Source of the DNA: Sphingorhabdus sp. M41
GTDB taxonomy: Bacteria > Pseudomonadota > Alphaproteobacteria > Sphingomonadales > Sphingomonadaceae
Direction: 5' to 3'
NCBI RefSeq assembly: GCF_001586275.1
Contig: NZ_CP014545.1
Location: 2,506,501-2,570,500, forward strand
DNA: 64,000 nucleotides
Each line of letters starts with the position of its first letter. Position 1 is the first letter of the stretch. Positions 10,170 to 18,276 of the stretch are shown one piece after another. Both the position numbers and the translations under genes were made by a program. The notes under the pieces are model-generated. The model saw only the letters and a list, made by a program, of their open reading frames with translations. It was not told the origin of the DNA and did not search any database.

Positions 10170-10445
10170 ATGGATTTCGAATTTGATCCAGGCAAGGATG
10201 CGATCAACCGGGCGAAGCATCATCTGCCGCTGTCGTTCGGCCAGCGGATTTTTGATGATCCATTTGTCGAGATTCTGCCTTCCTTCAGACCGATCGACGG
10301 CGAAGACAGGTACAAGGCGATTGGTCTGGTTTACGGCAAGCTTTTTACCGCAATCTATGTAGAGCGCGGCGCGGCAACAAGATTGATTTCAGTTAGGAGG
10401 AGCAATGGCCGGGAACAAAGAGACTATGATCGCAATCCCCGCTGA
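10170..10445 (+). CDS. brnT: BrnT family ribonuclease toxin
   Basis: BrnT (DUF497) toxins are small RelE-fold ribonucleases that block translation. The 91-residue product shows the family layout: FEFDPGKDAINRAKHHLPLSFGQ with the conserved N-x-x-K-H, then DDPF, then the core strand RYKAIGLVYGKLFTAIYVER and the C-terminal LISVRRSNGREQRDY. The ATG at 10170 gives the canonical MDFEFDPGK start. No Shine-Dalgarno is present; the promoter -10 is only 5 bp upstream, so the mRNA may be leaderless. The gene overlaps the next one by 41 bp. Instead of a BrnA-type partner the downstream gene encodes an HTH protein. Confidence 0.85.
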   Translation: MDFEFDPGKDAINRAKHHLPLSFGQRIFDDPFVEILPSFRPIDGEDRYKAIGLVYGKLFTAIYVERGAATRLISVRRSNGREQRDYDRNPR

Positions 10446-10695
10446 TCCGAATGATCCGGAGGACTTCGACGTCAGCGTCGCGGGTCTGGAACGCGCCCAT
10501 ATGGGCCGCTTTATCCGGGTGCTCCGATACGACCTCGGCATGACGCAGGAGGAATTCGCCAAAACCTACGGCATCCCGCTCGCCAATATCCGCCAATATG
10601 AAATCGGCCGCCACATGCCCCCACCCGCAGTCCGCGCCTATCTCAAGGTGATCCGCGCCGAACCCGAACTGGTGAAGCGGGTGATGGCTGGGTAA
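10405..10695 (+). CDS. HTH (XRE-type) antitoxin of the BrnT pair
   Basis: The 96-residue protein has an acidic N-terminal part and a C-terminal helix-turn-helix: GRFIRVLRYDLGMTQEEFAKTYGIPLANIRQYEIGRH shows the MTQEEFA helix and the recognition helix IPLANIRQYE (quoted in pieces). It starts at 10405 with a strong AGGAGG 5 nt upstream, inside the end of the toxin gene. By position it is the antitoxin that neutralises BrnT and represses the shared promoter. The swap of a BrnA antitoxin for an XRE-like one is known in other BrnT loci. The function is inferred from context. Confidence 0.8.
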   Translation: MAGNKETMIAIPADPNDPEDFDVSVAGLERAHMGRFIRVLRYDLGMTQEEFAKTYGIPLANIRQYEIGRHMPPPAVRAYLKVIRAEPELVKRVMAG

Positions 10696-10701
10696 GCGAC
10701 T

Positions 10702-10861
10702 CCCTCTCCCTCAAGGGAGAGGGTTGCGCAGACTTGGCAGCTTGCTCCCTAGTCGTAGCTGGGAGAGGGTGCACTGCTCTCGCTAGTGAGGAACACCCTC
10801 ATCCAACTCCGCCTAATCCTGCGGATAAGGCTTCATATCCTTCTCCCTCACGGGAGAAGGG
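10702..10861. repeat. Structured repeat family A, copy 1
   Basis: The copy begins with the hairpin CCCTCTCCC-tcaa-GGGAGAGGG and ends with CCTTCTCCC-tcac-GGGAGAAGG. The core includes GCAGACTTGGCAGCTTGCT and an ACACCCTCATCC segment able to pair with the upstream GGGAGAGGGTG. It starts 7 bp after the antitoxin stop. It is shorter than the other copies because the central loop is reduced. The other copies are at 36397, 37473, 38834 and 40032, all in the same orientation. Confidence 0.85.
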
Positions 10862-10900
10862 ACAAGGACTGCCCAAAAGTGACAATCCGTTCCACCACCG

Positions 10901-10930
10901 TGTCATTCCCGCGCAGGCGGGAACCCAGTT
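10901..10930. repeat. Palindromic half-element, family B type
   Basis: TGTCATTCCCGCGCAGGCGG followed by GAACCCAGTT forms a hairpin with CCCGC/GCGGG arms and the flanks TCAT...GGAACCCAG typical of the TCATCCC-GGGATCC family seen at 9132, 58751 and 61158. The remaining sequence up to 11041 holds no gene that I can support. Confidence 0.6.
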
Positions 10931-11041
10931 TGCACAATTCATGATAGCCGAGCTGTTCGTTCCCAAGCTTGTGGTATGGAAACCGCAAAACATGTTCCAT
11001 GAGGCCATTGATCCGCTGAATCGCGACCTTGATTTTTTTCC

Positions 11042-12055
11042 CTACCCCTCATGTGCCAGATCAGTCGGCCCCAGGTCCCCCTGCCCGACCGTCGCACTCG
11101 CCATTTCCATCATGCGGTCGATCGACTTGCGGGCCTGCAGGCGCAGTTCCTCGTCCATCTCGATGCGCGGCTCGAGATCGCGCAGCGCGACGTAGAGTTT
11201 CTCCATCGTGTTGAGCGCCATATAGGGGCAGATATTGCAATTGCAGTTGCCGTCCGCGCCGGGGGCGCCGATGAAATTCTTTTCCGGCACCGCTTTTTCC
11301 ATCTGGTGGATGATATGCGGTTCGGTGGCTATGATGATCGTATCACCTTCGAATGACTTGGCATATTTCAGGATCGCGCTGGTCGAACCGACCATGTCGG
11401 CGTGATCGAGAATATAGGCGGGGCATTCGGGATGCGCGGCGACCGGTGCATCGGGATGCTGCGTCTTCAGCTTCAGCAGCTCGGTCTCGCTAAACGCCTC
11501 GTGAACGATACAGACGCCGGGCCAGAGCAGCATGTCGCGGCCGGTTTTCTTGGCGATATAGCCGCCGAGATGCTTGTCGGGGCCAAAGATGATCTTCTGG
11601 TCGAGCGGGATTTGCGAGAGAATATGTTCCGCCGACGAACTGGTCACGATGATGTCGCTGAGCGCCTTCACCTCGGCCGAGCAGTTGATATAGGTCAGCG
11701 CGATATGATCGGGATGCTCGTCGCGGAACGCCTTGAACTTGTCCGGCGGACAGCTGTCTTCGAGGCTGCAGCCGGCATCCATGTCCGGCAGCACGACAAT
11801 CTTCTCCGGCGACAGGATTTTCGCGGTTTCAGCCATGAACTTCACGCCGCAAAAGGCGATTACGTCGGCATCGGTCTCCGCCGCCATTTTGGAAAGCTCG
11901 AGACTGTCACCGACAAAATCGGCAATATCCTGGATTTCCGGCTTCTGGTAATAATGGGCGAGGATGATCGCGTTGCGCTCCTTGCGCAGCTTGTTGATTT
12001 CCTCAACAATATCGACGCCTGCCAAGCTGCCACCAATTCCACCACGTGCGTCCAT
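11042..12055 (-). CDS. nadA: Quinolinate synthase
   Basis: NadA condenses iminoaspartate with dihydroxyacetone phosphate to give quinolinate and uses a [4Fe-4S] cluster. The 337-residue protein contains the three cluster cysteines in FCGVKFM, in the HPECP region and in CNCNICPYM. It also has the substrate motifs LAHYYQKPEIQDIADFVGDS and MDAGCSLEDSCP. The ATG at 12055 has GGAGTGG upstream. It works directly before NadC (9160-10020). L-aspartate oxidase (NadB) or an aspartate dehydrogenase must be encoded elsewhere. Confidence 0.96.
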   Translation of the reverse strand: MDARGGIGGSLAGVDIVEEINKLRKERNAIILAHYYQKPEIQDIADFVGDSLELSKMAAETDADVIAFCGVKFMAETAKILSPEKIVVLPDMDAGCSLEDSCPPDKFKAFRDEHPDHIALTYINCSAEVKALSDIIVTSSSAEHILSQIPLDQKIIFGPDKHLGGYIAKKTGRDMLLWPGVCIVHEAFSETELLKLKTQHPDAPVAAHPECPAYILDHADMVGSTSAILKYAKSFEGDTIIIATEPHIIHQMEKAVPEKNFIGAPGADGNCNCNICPYMALNTMEKLYVALRDLEPRIEMDEELRLQARKSIDRMMEMASATVGQGDLGPTDLAHEG

Positions 12056-12187
12056 TATTCCACTCCTCTAACATGCGTGCCCGCTCCATATAGGAAGCGA
12101 AAAGCCATTTGTCTTGTGCGGAACGCCGGTCCCTGCGTAAAATGATCTTCACGGTCCCAAGCAACCCCGGACGAGAATGTCTCCGCT

Positions 12188-12934
12188 CTAGCCGGCAGCC
12201 GCAATCGATTCCGCTATCCGCTGAAACGGTGGAAAGAGCGACAGGCCGGTAATCACCACATGCACAGCCGTCACGATGGCCCCCGACGCCAGTGTCGCGG
12301 GATGGATATGTCCGGCAATTTTGCGATCATGCCGCGCCATCACGGCAACAAAGACCAGCTGACAGACAAGAATGAGCCACTCGCCCCAGTCCCCGAGCAA
12401 CGGCATCGGCAACAGCCGGCCAAATGCCGGTTCCAGAGCGATGATGGTGGCACCGAACATGATCCGGCGATGCCACTGGGTCTGTCGCCGGAGCATGATT
12501 GCCCAGACCACCATGACGGCAAAAACCAGCATCTCGACTAGTACAAGCGCCAGAAAATAGGAATTGGTGAAAAATGGCGGAAAGCGCTGCAGCTGAACCG
12601 CCATATATCCGGTGTAGAGACCGGTCACGCATATGATCAGGGCCAGTCCACCACCGAGCCAGCCGAGTTTTCTGTGAAGGGCAATATTGGAGCGCTGGAT
12701 CAGGAGATTCTGCGTAACCAACAGTCCCAGCCACCCCAGCATCAGGATAGCGTGTAGATGCACCCATTTGGGCACCGCCGGCAAATCCACCATTCCGCGC
12801 GCGGCAAATTGCGCGAAGCCTAAAATGATGACTACTGCCATGATGATGGAAAACCGCACAAAAAAGCGCTGATCCAGCGCATAGCCCGATCCCGGGCTCA
12901 TCCCCCGGTTACCGATATTCCGTTCTGCTCCCAC
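12188..12934 (-). CDS. Multi-pass membrane protein, function unknown
   Basis: The protein has about seven hydrophobic segments, including FSIIMAVVIILGFAQFAAR, HAILMLGWLGLLVTQNLLI, LALIICVTGLYTGYMA, LALVLVEMLVFAVMVVWAIM and LILVCQLVFVAVMA. A short histidine-containing pattern, HLHAILMLGW...HRKLGW...WHRRIMFGA, recurs between helices and resembles heme-binding or DUF2306-like membrane proteins, but the match is not firm. I chose the GTG at 12934 because GGGGGAGAT lies 6 nt upstream; the open frame extends to a TTG at 13006. It stands alone. Confidence 0.6.
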   Translation of the reverse strand: MGAERNIGNRGMSPGSGYALDQRFFVRFSIIMAVVIILGFAQFAARGMVDLPAVPKWVHLHAILMLGWLGLLVTQNLLIQRSNIALHRKLGWLGGGLALIICVTGLYTGYMAVQLQRFPPFFTNSYFLALVLVEMLVFAVMVVWAIMLRRQTQWHRRIMFGATIIALEPAFGRLLPMPLLGDWGEWLILVCQLVFVAVMARHDRKIAGHIHPATLASGAIVTAVHVVITGLSLFPPFQRIAESIAAAG

Positions 12935-13041
12935 GATTTCATCTCCCCCGAAATTTCTCCCGAAGCGACCCTCGTCCTGTCCAGACCGGTTGGAAATATA
13001 GTGCAAAAGCCCCGCAAATGTCCATTGCGGGTTCTACAGGT

Positions 13042-14121
13042 TCACTGGCTGATGCGGAATTTGACGATCCGGTCGATCACCTTCTGCTCTGCATCCATGC
13101 CGCCAAGAATATAATAATTGCTGCCTGCCTTGGCGAGAGCGCGGTGATCCATGCTCGGCTCGGCCAGCCGCCCCAATTCGATCCATCGGTCGCTTTTCAG
13201 ATCATAGGCGAAGAAACCGCCCGAAGGCTTTGCCGGCACCCCGTCATAGCCAATGCCGTCATAATTATAGGGATTGTCGCCGCCTCCAGCAAAGATGATC
13301 CGCTGACCGGCCTCGTCGCCAATTGCTGCCATTCGATATTGGGCGGTACCGGCATGGGCATTGACCCCGCGCCAACTGATCTGCGTCGGGTTTTTCGGGT
13401 CGATATCTCCGCGCCAGGTCAGCTTCGCCGCGACAAATTTCCGTTTCCCGTCAGCAAAAACAGAGGCCACCCCGTCGCTGACGATGATGCTATCGCCCGC
13501 GATCCCGCCGCTATGGCCAAAGACCGGAGTCCCGGGAAAAGGTGTCGCCTCGGTCCATGCTCCGGTCTGCGTATCGAACATCTGCACGATGCTGACATTG
13601 CCTTCGTCGTGCCAGCCGGAAATCAGATAGATGAAGCGGTTCTGATAGGGCACGGCAAGCGCATCATCGACCGGCGTCGGCATATCGGCCTTTTGTTCAT
13701 AGCGCCCGGTTGCCGGATCAAAGGCGAAGACTTCCGGCGTGGAAAGCTCATCGCCATTGGGTGCGACAGTGTAACCGCCAAAAATATAGATTTTCCCGGC
13801 CACGGTAACCGCCGCACTGGCCAGCCGCCCTTCGGGCACCGGCACAGAAGCTATGGTCTTGCAGGATTCCGTTGCAATCACGCAGGCAAAAGCCGCGTTG
13901 CTGGTGTCCTTCCAGGCCTTGCCCGCTTTTAGGCCATTGAAACTGTAGAGGGTCGGGCCTTCCGGTCCGTCAGCGACCGCCACCGCATTATTGCTGATCG
14001 GTTCCGGCAGGACAAAGCCGGCGATCGTCGATAACGGTTCCGGCTGCGGGCTGCGTTCGCACCCACTCAGGCCCAGTCCGGCCAGAGCTATCGCTGCAAT
14101 GGCGCTATTCGGCAATTTCAT
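13042..14121 (-). CDS. Kelch-repeat lipoprotein
   Basis: The 359-residue product begins with a lipoprotein signal ending in LSGC (cysteine at residue 21), so it is anchored in a membrane facing the periplasm. The rest is a beta-propeller of Kelch motifs, such as VAGKIYIFGGYTV, YQNRFIYLISGW, GQRIIFAGGGD and GSNYYILGGMD, each with the GG pair followed by aromatic residues. Some relatives are sialic acid epimerases; no catalytic signature proves that here. The start ATG overlaps the stop of the DUF4230 gene by 4 nt, so it is the last gene of a three-gene coupled set. Confidence 0.8.
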   Translation of the reverse strand: MKLPNSAIAAIALAGLGLSGCERSPQPEPLSTIAGFVLPEPISNNAVAVADGPEGPTLYSFNGLKAGKAWKDTSNAAFACVIATESCKTIASVPVPEGRLASAAVTVAGKIYIFGGYTVAPNGDELSTPEVFAFDPATGRYEQKADMPTPVDDALAVPYQNRFIYLISGWHDEGNVSIVQMFDTQTGAWTEATPFPGTPVFGHSGGIAGDSIIVSDGVASVFADGKRKFVAAKLTWRGDIDPKNPTQISWRGVNAHAGTAQYRMAAIGDEAGQRIIFAGGGDNPYNYDGIGYDGVPAKPSGGFFAYDLKSDRWIELGRLAEPSMDHRALAKAGSNYYILGGMDAEQKVIDRIVKFRISQ

Positions 14122-14834
14122 TTCGCCTCTTCCCTCTTCTGCTGCTGTTCCGCCAGCACCGCCCGGATCGGCCGCGAATAGTCCCACCGCTCCTTGTAGC
14201 GGCTGCGCTCATAAGGGAAAAAGGCGTCAATTTTCGCTTCGACGCCAGCGGCCTGCAGCGGCACGGCGAAATTATGGCGGACCGCTCGCCGCGCAGCCTC
14301 CCGCGCCAGCCGGACCTGCACCGGGTTTTGCGCCTGTTTAGCCAGTTCCGCGACACCCTTCTTGCGATTGGCCTGATCGAGGACATTTTCCGCATCGGTC
14401 AGGGCCATCAATATGCCGCCGTCATCATAGGTCTGGATCTGCTCGATATGGACCTCGGGCCGGGCAATCTCGATCGCCGGAATTTCGACATAGAGCGTGT
14501 CATCGCGGGCATCCCAGCGGACATTTTCCGCGCCAAGCTTGGACAGATCGAGTTCGTAGCGCACCGTGCCGGGCATGATCAAAGTCTTGCGCGCCGACAG
14601 GCCGAGCTTGGTCAGCGTGGTGGTGACTGTGGCATTATAGCTCGCCGAGAATACGGTAAGCCGGTTCTGTTCCTGCATATGGGTGAGACTGGCATTGGCG
14701 ATCGAGACCGGGTCGGGACTGATGCTGCTTTCGACGCGTGAGAAAAGCATCCACGCAAGCGCAATGGTCAGAATGAGAAACCCACAGATTATAGCAACCG
14801 GGGCCCACAGGCGCCAAGACGACCGGATATTCAT
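14118..14834 (-). CDS. DUF4230 family membrane-anchored protein
   Basis: A 238-residue protein with one N-terminal membrane helix (APVAIICGFLILTIALAWML) and a soluble domain that fits DUF4230: SLTHMQEQNRLTVFSASY, LIMPGTVRYELDLSKL, and a C-terminal part with FPYERSRYKERWDYS-type basic and aromatic residues. The function of the family is unknown; the domain would lie in the periplasm. It overlaps the hydrolase gene upstream by 4 nt and the Kelch gene downstream by 4 nt, so expression of the three is coupled. Confidence 0.82.
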   Translation of the reverse strand: MNIRSSWRLWAPVAIICGFLILTIALAWMLFSRVESSISPDPVSIANASLTHMQEQNRLTVFSASYNATVTTTLTKLGLSARKTLIMPGTVRYELDLSKLGAENVRWDARDDTLYVEIPAIEIARPEVHIEQIQTYDDGGILMALTDAENVLDQANRKKGVAELAKQAQNPVQVRLAREAARRAVRHNFAVPLQAAGVEAKIDAFFPYERSRYKERWDYSRPIRAVLAEQQQKREEAK

Positions 14835-15703
14835 CCCGCCATCGCCCAGACTTCACCCGACTGCGTCACCCGCCCCTTGTTCTGCAGGTCGATCAGATGG
14901 GCGCGTACCGATTGCCCTGCGGCGCCGTTCAGCCGCGGGTCCAGCCCCTTGTACATGCGCGGCACCATATCGGTGATCAGCGCCGGGCCTTCTTCCAGCA
15001 GCTTCAATATCTGCCGCTCGCGCTGCTTGCGATGTCCCATCATCCCGCGCACCAACTGGCGCGTATTGGTGATTTTCTTGCCATGGGCGGGATAATAGAC
15101 CTTGTCCTCGCGCTCATAAAGCTTCTGCAGGCTGGCCATATAGTCGGCCATATCTCCATCGGGCGGAACAATGACGCTGGTCGACCAGGCCATGACATGG
15201 TCGCCGGTAAACATCGCGCCGGATTCCCGAACCGCGAGACACAGATGGTTGGACGTGTGGCCCGGCGTCGCCACCGCTTCGATGGTCCAGCCGTCACCGG
15301 ACACCGTTTCGCCATCGGCGAGCACCCGGTCGGGCTTGTAATCCTTGTCAAAACTCTCGTCGGCGCGCGGGCCGTCGTCTGCCAGCACCAGAGGCGCACA
15401 ACCGATAATCGGGGCGCCGGTACGCGCAGCCAGCGGCGCAGCGGCCGGGCTGTGATCGCGGTGGGTATGGGTGCACATGATCGCGCTAATCCGTGCGTCG
15501 CCTACCGCTGCCAATATCGCATCGATATGCGCATCTATTGCCGGACCGGGGTCGATCACCGCTCGATCGGTCTTGTTGCCGACAATATAGGTTTGCGTGC
15601 CGGTGTAGGTATAGGGGCTGGGATTGCCGGCCAGTACGCGGGCGACCAGCGGCTCCATCTGTTCGCACAGACCGGTGGGATAATTTGAGGGGTCAAAGTC
15701 CAT
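14831..15703 (-). CDS. Metallo-beta-lactamase-fold hydrolase (LACTB2/GloB-like)
   Basis: The 290-residue protein carries the MBL-fold motif THTHRDHS, the later metal ligands GHTSNH and FTGDHVM, and PAHGKK near the end of the domain. The C-terminal ~80 residues form a winged-helix part (HRKQRERQILKLLEEGP... VRAHLIDLQNKGRV) as in LACTB2-type hydrolases, which in eukaryotes act as endoribonucleases. The ATG at 15703 (MDFDPSNY) was preferred to 15775. It is first in the coupled set with DUF4230 and Kelch genes. Confidence 0.85.
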   Translation of the reverse strand: MDFDPSNYPTGLCEQMEPLVARVLAGNPSPYTYTGTQTYIVGNKTDRAVIDPGPAIDAHIDAILAAVGDARISAIMCTHTHRDHSPAAAPLAARTGAPIIGCAPLVLADDGPRADESFDKDYKPDRVLADGETVSGDGWTIEAVATPGHTSNHLCLAVRESGAMFTGDHVMAWSTSVIVPPDGDMADYMASLQKLYEREDKVYYPAHGKKITNTRQLVRGMMGHRKQRERQILKLLEEGPALITDMVPRMYKGLDPRLNGAAGQSVRAHLIDLQNKGRVTQSGEVWAMAG

Positions 15704-15742
15704 GGACCTGATGTGGCATATCCCGCCCATAAAACAACCACG

Positions 15743-15772
15743 AAAAAGGGCGGTCCGCAAAACGAACCGCCC
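15743..15772 (-). terminator. Rho-independent terminator of the blaI-blaR1 pair
   Basis: Read on the minus strand, GGGCGGT pairs with ACCGCCC across an 11-nt loop and runs into TTTTT. It lies 31 nt after the blaR1 stop. Confidence 0.9.
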
Positions 15773-15802
15773 CAATGCCCCGTCAAAAACGGTTTCCCCG
15801 GC

Positions 15803-17671
15803 TTAAGTCATCGAGAGCTGCGCCTTCACTTTGGCAATGCTGCGATCAATTTCCTTGATTTTTCTGGCCTTATCAACATTGCTATCCTTGCATTTTACGG
15901 TGTCGGCGCGCTCTTTTTTCAGCCCTTGCAACGCTGCATCGAGTATCGCCGTCTTGTCGATCTTGACTTCAAAACCGCCGCAGCCTGCGACAACAGCCCA
16001 AGCCTGTCCGGCGAGGCCTTTTTCACCACCCATGGCGATCTGCCTGTTCATTGCGGTGCAATCGGGGCCACTGACCTTGTCACTGCGAGAACTGGATCTA
16101 TTCCGACCAGTTTGGGTTGCTGCGTTGGATGTAGCGTTGGAGATTGATTTTTGGACAGTATAGAATATCGAGGATATGCGCGCTGCTGGCTCAGCTTCCT
16201 CTGCCGCTTCGCGCTGCACTTGCCACGCTTCTCGCTGCGCCTCTCTGGCCTCGGCCATAGCCTCCCGCTTGGCTTGACGGGCTTCCTGCAGCGCCTCGCG
16301 AACTTCTTGATCCGCTTCCCGCAGCTCTTGCTTCATTTCCCGCTCGGCCTGAGCAAGTTCCCGTTCAACTTCGCGCATGGTCGAATGCCTGTCTTTGCGA
16401 TCCAGTCCACTTTCACGCAGCGCCCGATCCGCCTCGAGACGTGATTTTTCGGCTTCGGCAACCAGTTTGCGAATTTCTTTTTCGCTCAGCTTCTTGTCCG
16501 TGCGCAGAATGACGGTTCTGCCATCATGCTTTATCTTGTGCACATAATCTTTCGACAGATCGGCATTCTTGCGACCGTTGAGCATCGTAATGTTAATCTC
16601 GTCGCTTTCCGGGATCGGGGGAACCGGAGCGAGCGGCACGGAAGGAGCAGCCGCTGCGGACACCGCTGTCGGCGGAAGCGGTGCAAGCGGCGGCGAGGGA
16701 GCCACAGGCGCGAGCGGCGCTGACAGGTCCAGCGGATCGACTGCCTCGGCATAGGTGATCGTCGCAGTGAGCGGCAAGGTGACGACCGTACCGACGGCAA
16801 CCAGTCCCGCTCCCAATTTCCGGCGCAGTGAAGATTTCTCCGATCGTCCGAGCATTTTGAGACGCCCCTTGATCTTGTCTTTCTGGTTCAGCGGGCTCGC
16901 AAGCCCCAGCCGGTGGCCGGAGGCAGACTTGGCGATTGTCCGGCCATAGACGGCCCGGACTTCGCGGCCGCTTTGCGCCAATATACGCGCATCGCATGCG
17001 GTTTCCTGATCCTGCCGAAACGAGATCCACGCGAACCAGGCAACCGGATTGAACCAGTGGAGGGATAATATGGTAAGTCCGACAAAATTGGCGGCCAGAT
17101 CACCCGCTTCATGATGCGCGATCTCGTGTTGCAACGCCAGTTCCCGTTCCCGCGGCGCATAGTCGCGGAAGAAATTGGTCGGAACGGCAATATATTTTTC
17201 GAACAATCCGAACGCAAGCGGACCAGCAACGGCTGCGGTTTCCAGTATCTTGATGTTCCCGTGGCGACCGATCAGCCGACCGTCCGCGACAATATCTTCC
17301 CGGAATTGCAGATAGGAAGCAAGTTTGCTGATGAATAGCAGACCCGCTCCACCAAGCCAGAGGATGATCGCGATCATTGTCCAGTCAAGGGACGCCAGTG
17401 CGCTGAATGTGGTGGATTGTACCGGCACGGCAGCCACCATGTCCGAACCAAGCGCCATGGGCGCAAAGCTGGCGACGGGTTCGGTCACGGCGGGTGCCTC
17501 GAGGGTAAGCGTCGGCATGAACAGGCGCGCCAGCGGCAATATCCAGAGCAGATAGGCAATGCGCGCGCCGAAAAAATGGCTGACCGGTTTGCGGATCATC
17601 AACACCAGCACCATCAACAGGGTCATTGAGAACATGGTATCCCAAATCCATTGGTTCAATTCGCCGCTCAT
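15803..17671 (-). CDS. blaR1: BlaR1/MecR1-type M56 zinc metallopeptidase with long coiled-coil tail
   Basis: The 622-residue protein starts with four predicted membrane segments and an M56 peptidase domain with the zinc motif HEIAHHE (H182, E183, H186) and the further ligand region in the helix that follows. M56 peptidases cleave or inactivate a BlaI-type repressor after a signal. Beyond residue ~290 there is no penicillin-binding sensor domain. Instead there is one more membrane helix, a Pro/Ala-rich stretch (residues ~325-355) and a long charged coiled coil rich in Glu, Arg, Ala and Gln (~425-495), then a small C-terminal domain with two cysteines. It overlaps blaI by 4 nt. The signal is probably not a beta-lactam. 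Confidence 0.85.
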   Translation of the reverse strand: MSGELNQWIWDTMFSMTLLMVLVLMIRKPVSHFFGARIAYLLWILPLARLFMPTLTLEAPAVTEPVASFAPMALGSDMVAAVPVQSTTFSALASLDWTMIAIILWLGGAGLLFISKLASYLQFREDIVADGRLIGRHGNIKILETAAVAGPLAFGLFEKYIAVPTNFFRDYAPRERELALQHEIAHHEAGDLAANFVGLTILSLHWFNPVAWFAWISFRQDQETACDARILAQSGREVRAVYGRTIAKSASGHRLGLASPLNQKDKIKGRLKMLGRSEKSSLRRKLGAGLVAVGTVVTLPLTATITYAEAVDPLDLSAPLAPVAPSPPLAPLPPTAVSAAAAPSVPLAPVPPIPESDEINITMLNGRKNADLSKDYVHKIKHDGRTVILRTDKKLSEKEIRKLVAEAEKSRLEADRALRESGLDRKDRHSTMREVERELAQAEREMKQELREADQEVREALQEARQAKREAMAEAREAQREAWQVQREAAEEAEPAARISSIFYTVQKSISNATSNAATQTGRNRSSSRSDKVSGPDCTAMNRQIAMGGEKGLAGQAWAVVAGCGGFEVKIDKTAILDAALQGLKKERADTVKCKDSNVDKARKIKEIDRSIAKVKAQLSMT

Positions 17672-18036
17672 TTTTTCAACTCCCTCAAAAGCTCTTCGAT
17701 TTCGCGGATGTCATCGGCGCTCAATTCGTCGGCTTCAGCCAGATGAGCGACCAATGGCATGACTTTTCCCCCGAAAAGTCGATCCACAAAATTTCGTGAC
17801 ACGCCGGTGAGATAGGCATCCCGTTCGACCAGCGGAGAATAGAGAAAACGACGACCATCGCGCTCGGTGCCCACAACCGCCTTGGCGGCCAGCCGGGACA
17901 ACAGGGTCTTGACTGTCTGTAAAGACCAGTCCTTTTCCTCAACCACCTGATCCGCCACTTCTGTGGCGGTCATGGGGGCGCGTTTCCAGAGGACTTCCAT
18001 GACGGCATGTTCGGCGTCGCTAATGCGCTCGGTCAC
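17668..18036 (-). CDS. blaI: BlaI/MecI family transcriptional repressor
   Basis: The 122-residue protein has the winged helix of BlaI/MecI: ISDAEHAVMEVLWKRAPMTA, then TVKTLLSRLAAKAVVGTERDGRRFLYSPLV, and a C-terminal dimer domain ending EIEELLRELKK. The peptidase-sensitive region lies between the two. The start is GTG at 18036 with GAGGGA 9 nt upstream. It overlaps blaR1. Two TACA-N2-TGTA-type operators over its own promoter (18069-18103) show autorepression. No beta-lactamase gene is adjacent. Confidence 0.93.
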   Translation of the reverse strand: MTERISDAEHAVMEVLWKRAPMTATEVADQVVEEKDWSLQTVKTLLSRLAAKAVVGTERDGRRFLYSPLVERDAYLTGVSRNFVDRLFGGKVMPLVAHLAEADELSADDIREIEELLRELKK

Positions 18037-18068
18037 GGTAATCGTCCCTCCATTCAGAATCGTCAGTG

Positions 18069-18103
18069 ACTACACCTGTAGTTGCATTGACTACGAATGT
18101 AAA
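18069..18103 (-). promoter_or_regulatory. blaI promoter with two BlaI operators
   Basis: ACTACACCTGTAGT (18069-18082) is a perfect BlaI-type palindrome and ACTACGAATGTAAA (18090-18103) a near copy 21 bp away, two helical turns. On the minus strand TTTACA (18103-18098) and TACAGG (18080-18075) stand 17 bp apart, so the operators cover the -35 and the -10. Confidence 0.85.
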
Positions 18104-18248
18104 CAATCAATCCGGCGATCAATGTCGTTGGTGGACGGACAGCTGCGGTTTGTCGAAAAGCCGGCGATTGTCGAATTATCTTACAATTTTACAATCGTTA
18201 ACGGCAGTGAAACTATCCAAGCAATTGTAATAGAAGGATTTTGAAAAA

Positions 18249-18265
18249 CTGGCACAGTCGATGCA
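18249..18265 (+). promoter_or_regulatory. Probable sigma-54 promoter of an intergenic RNA
   Basis: CTGGCACAGTCGATGCA matches the -24/-12 consensus YTGGCACGRNNNTTGCW at all defined positions except two. The invariant GG (18251-18252) and GC (18263-18264) are exactly 10 bp apart. The direct repeats TTGTCGAA at 18150 and 18168 lie ~80-100 bp upstream, where an enhancer-binding activator would bind. Confidence 0.55.
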
Positions 18266-18276
18266 GACTATTGGGG

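Noticed and set aside
12935-13006. Longer N-terminus of the membrane protein from a TTG start
   Set aside because: The extra residues are polar and irregular, while a GTG with a good Shine-Dalgarno lies at 12934.
17963-18244. Plus-strand frame of 93 codons upstream of the candidate RNA
   Set aside because: It runs antisense through the start of blaI and its operators and has no Shine-Dalgarno or family.
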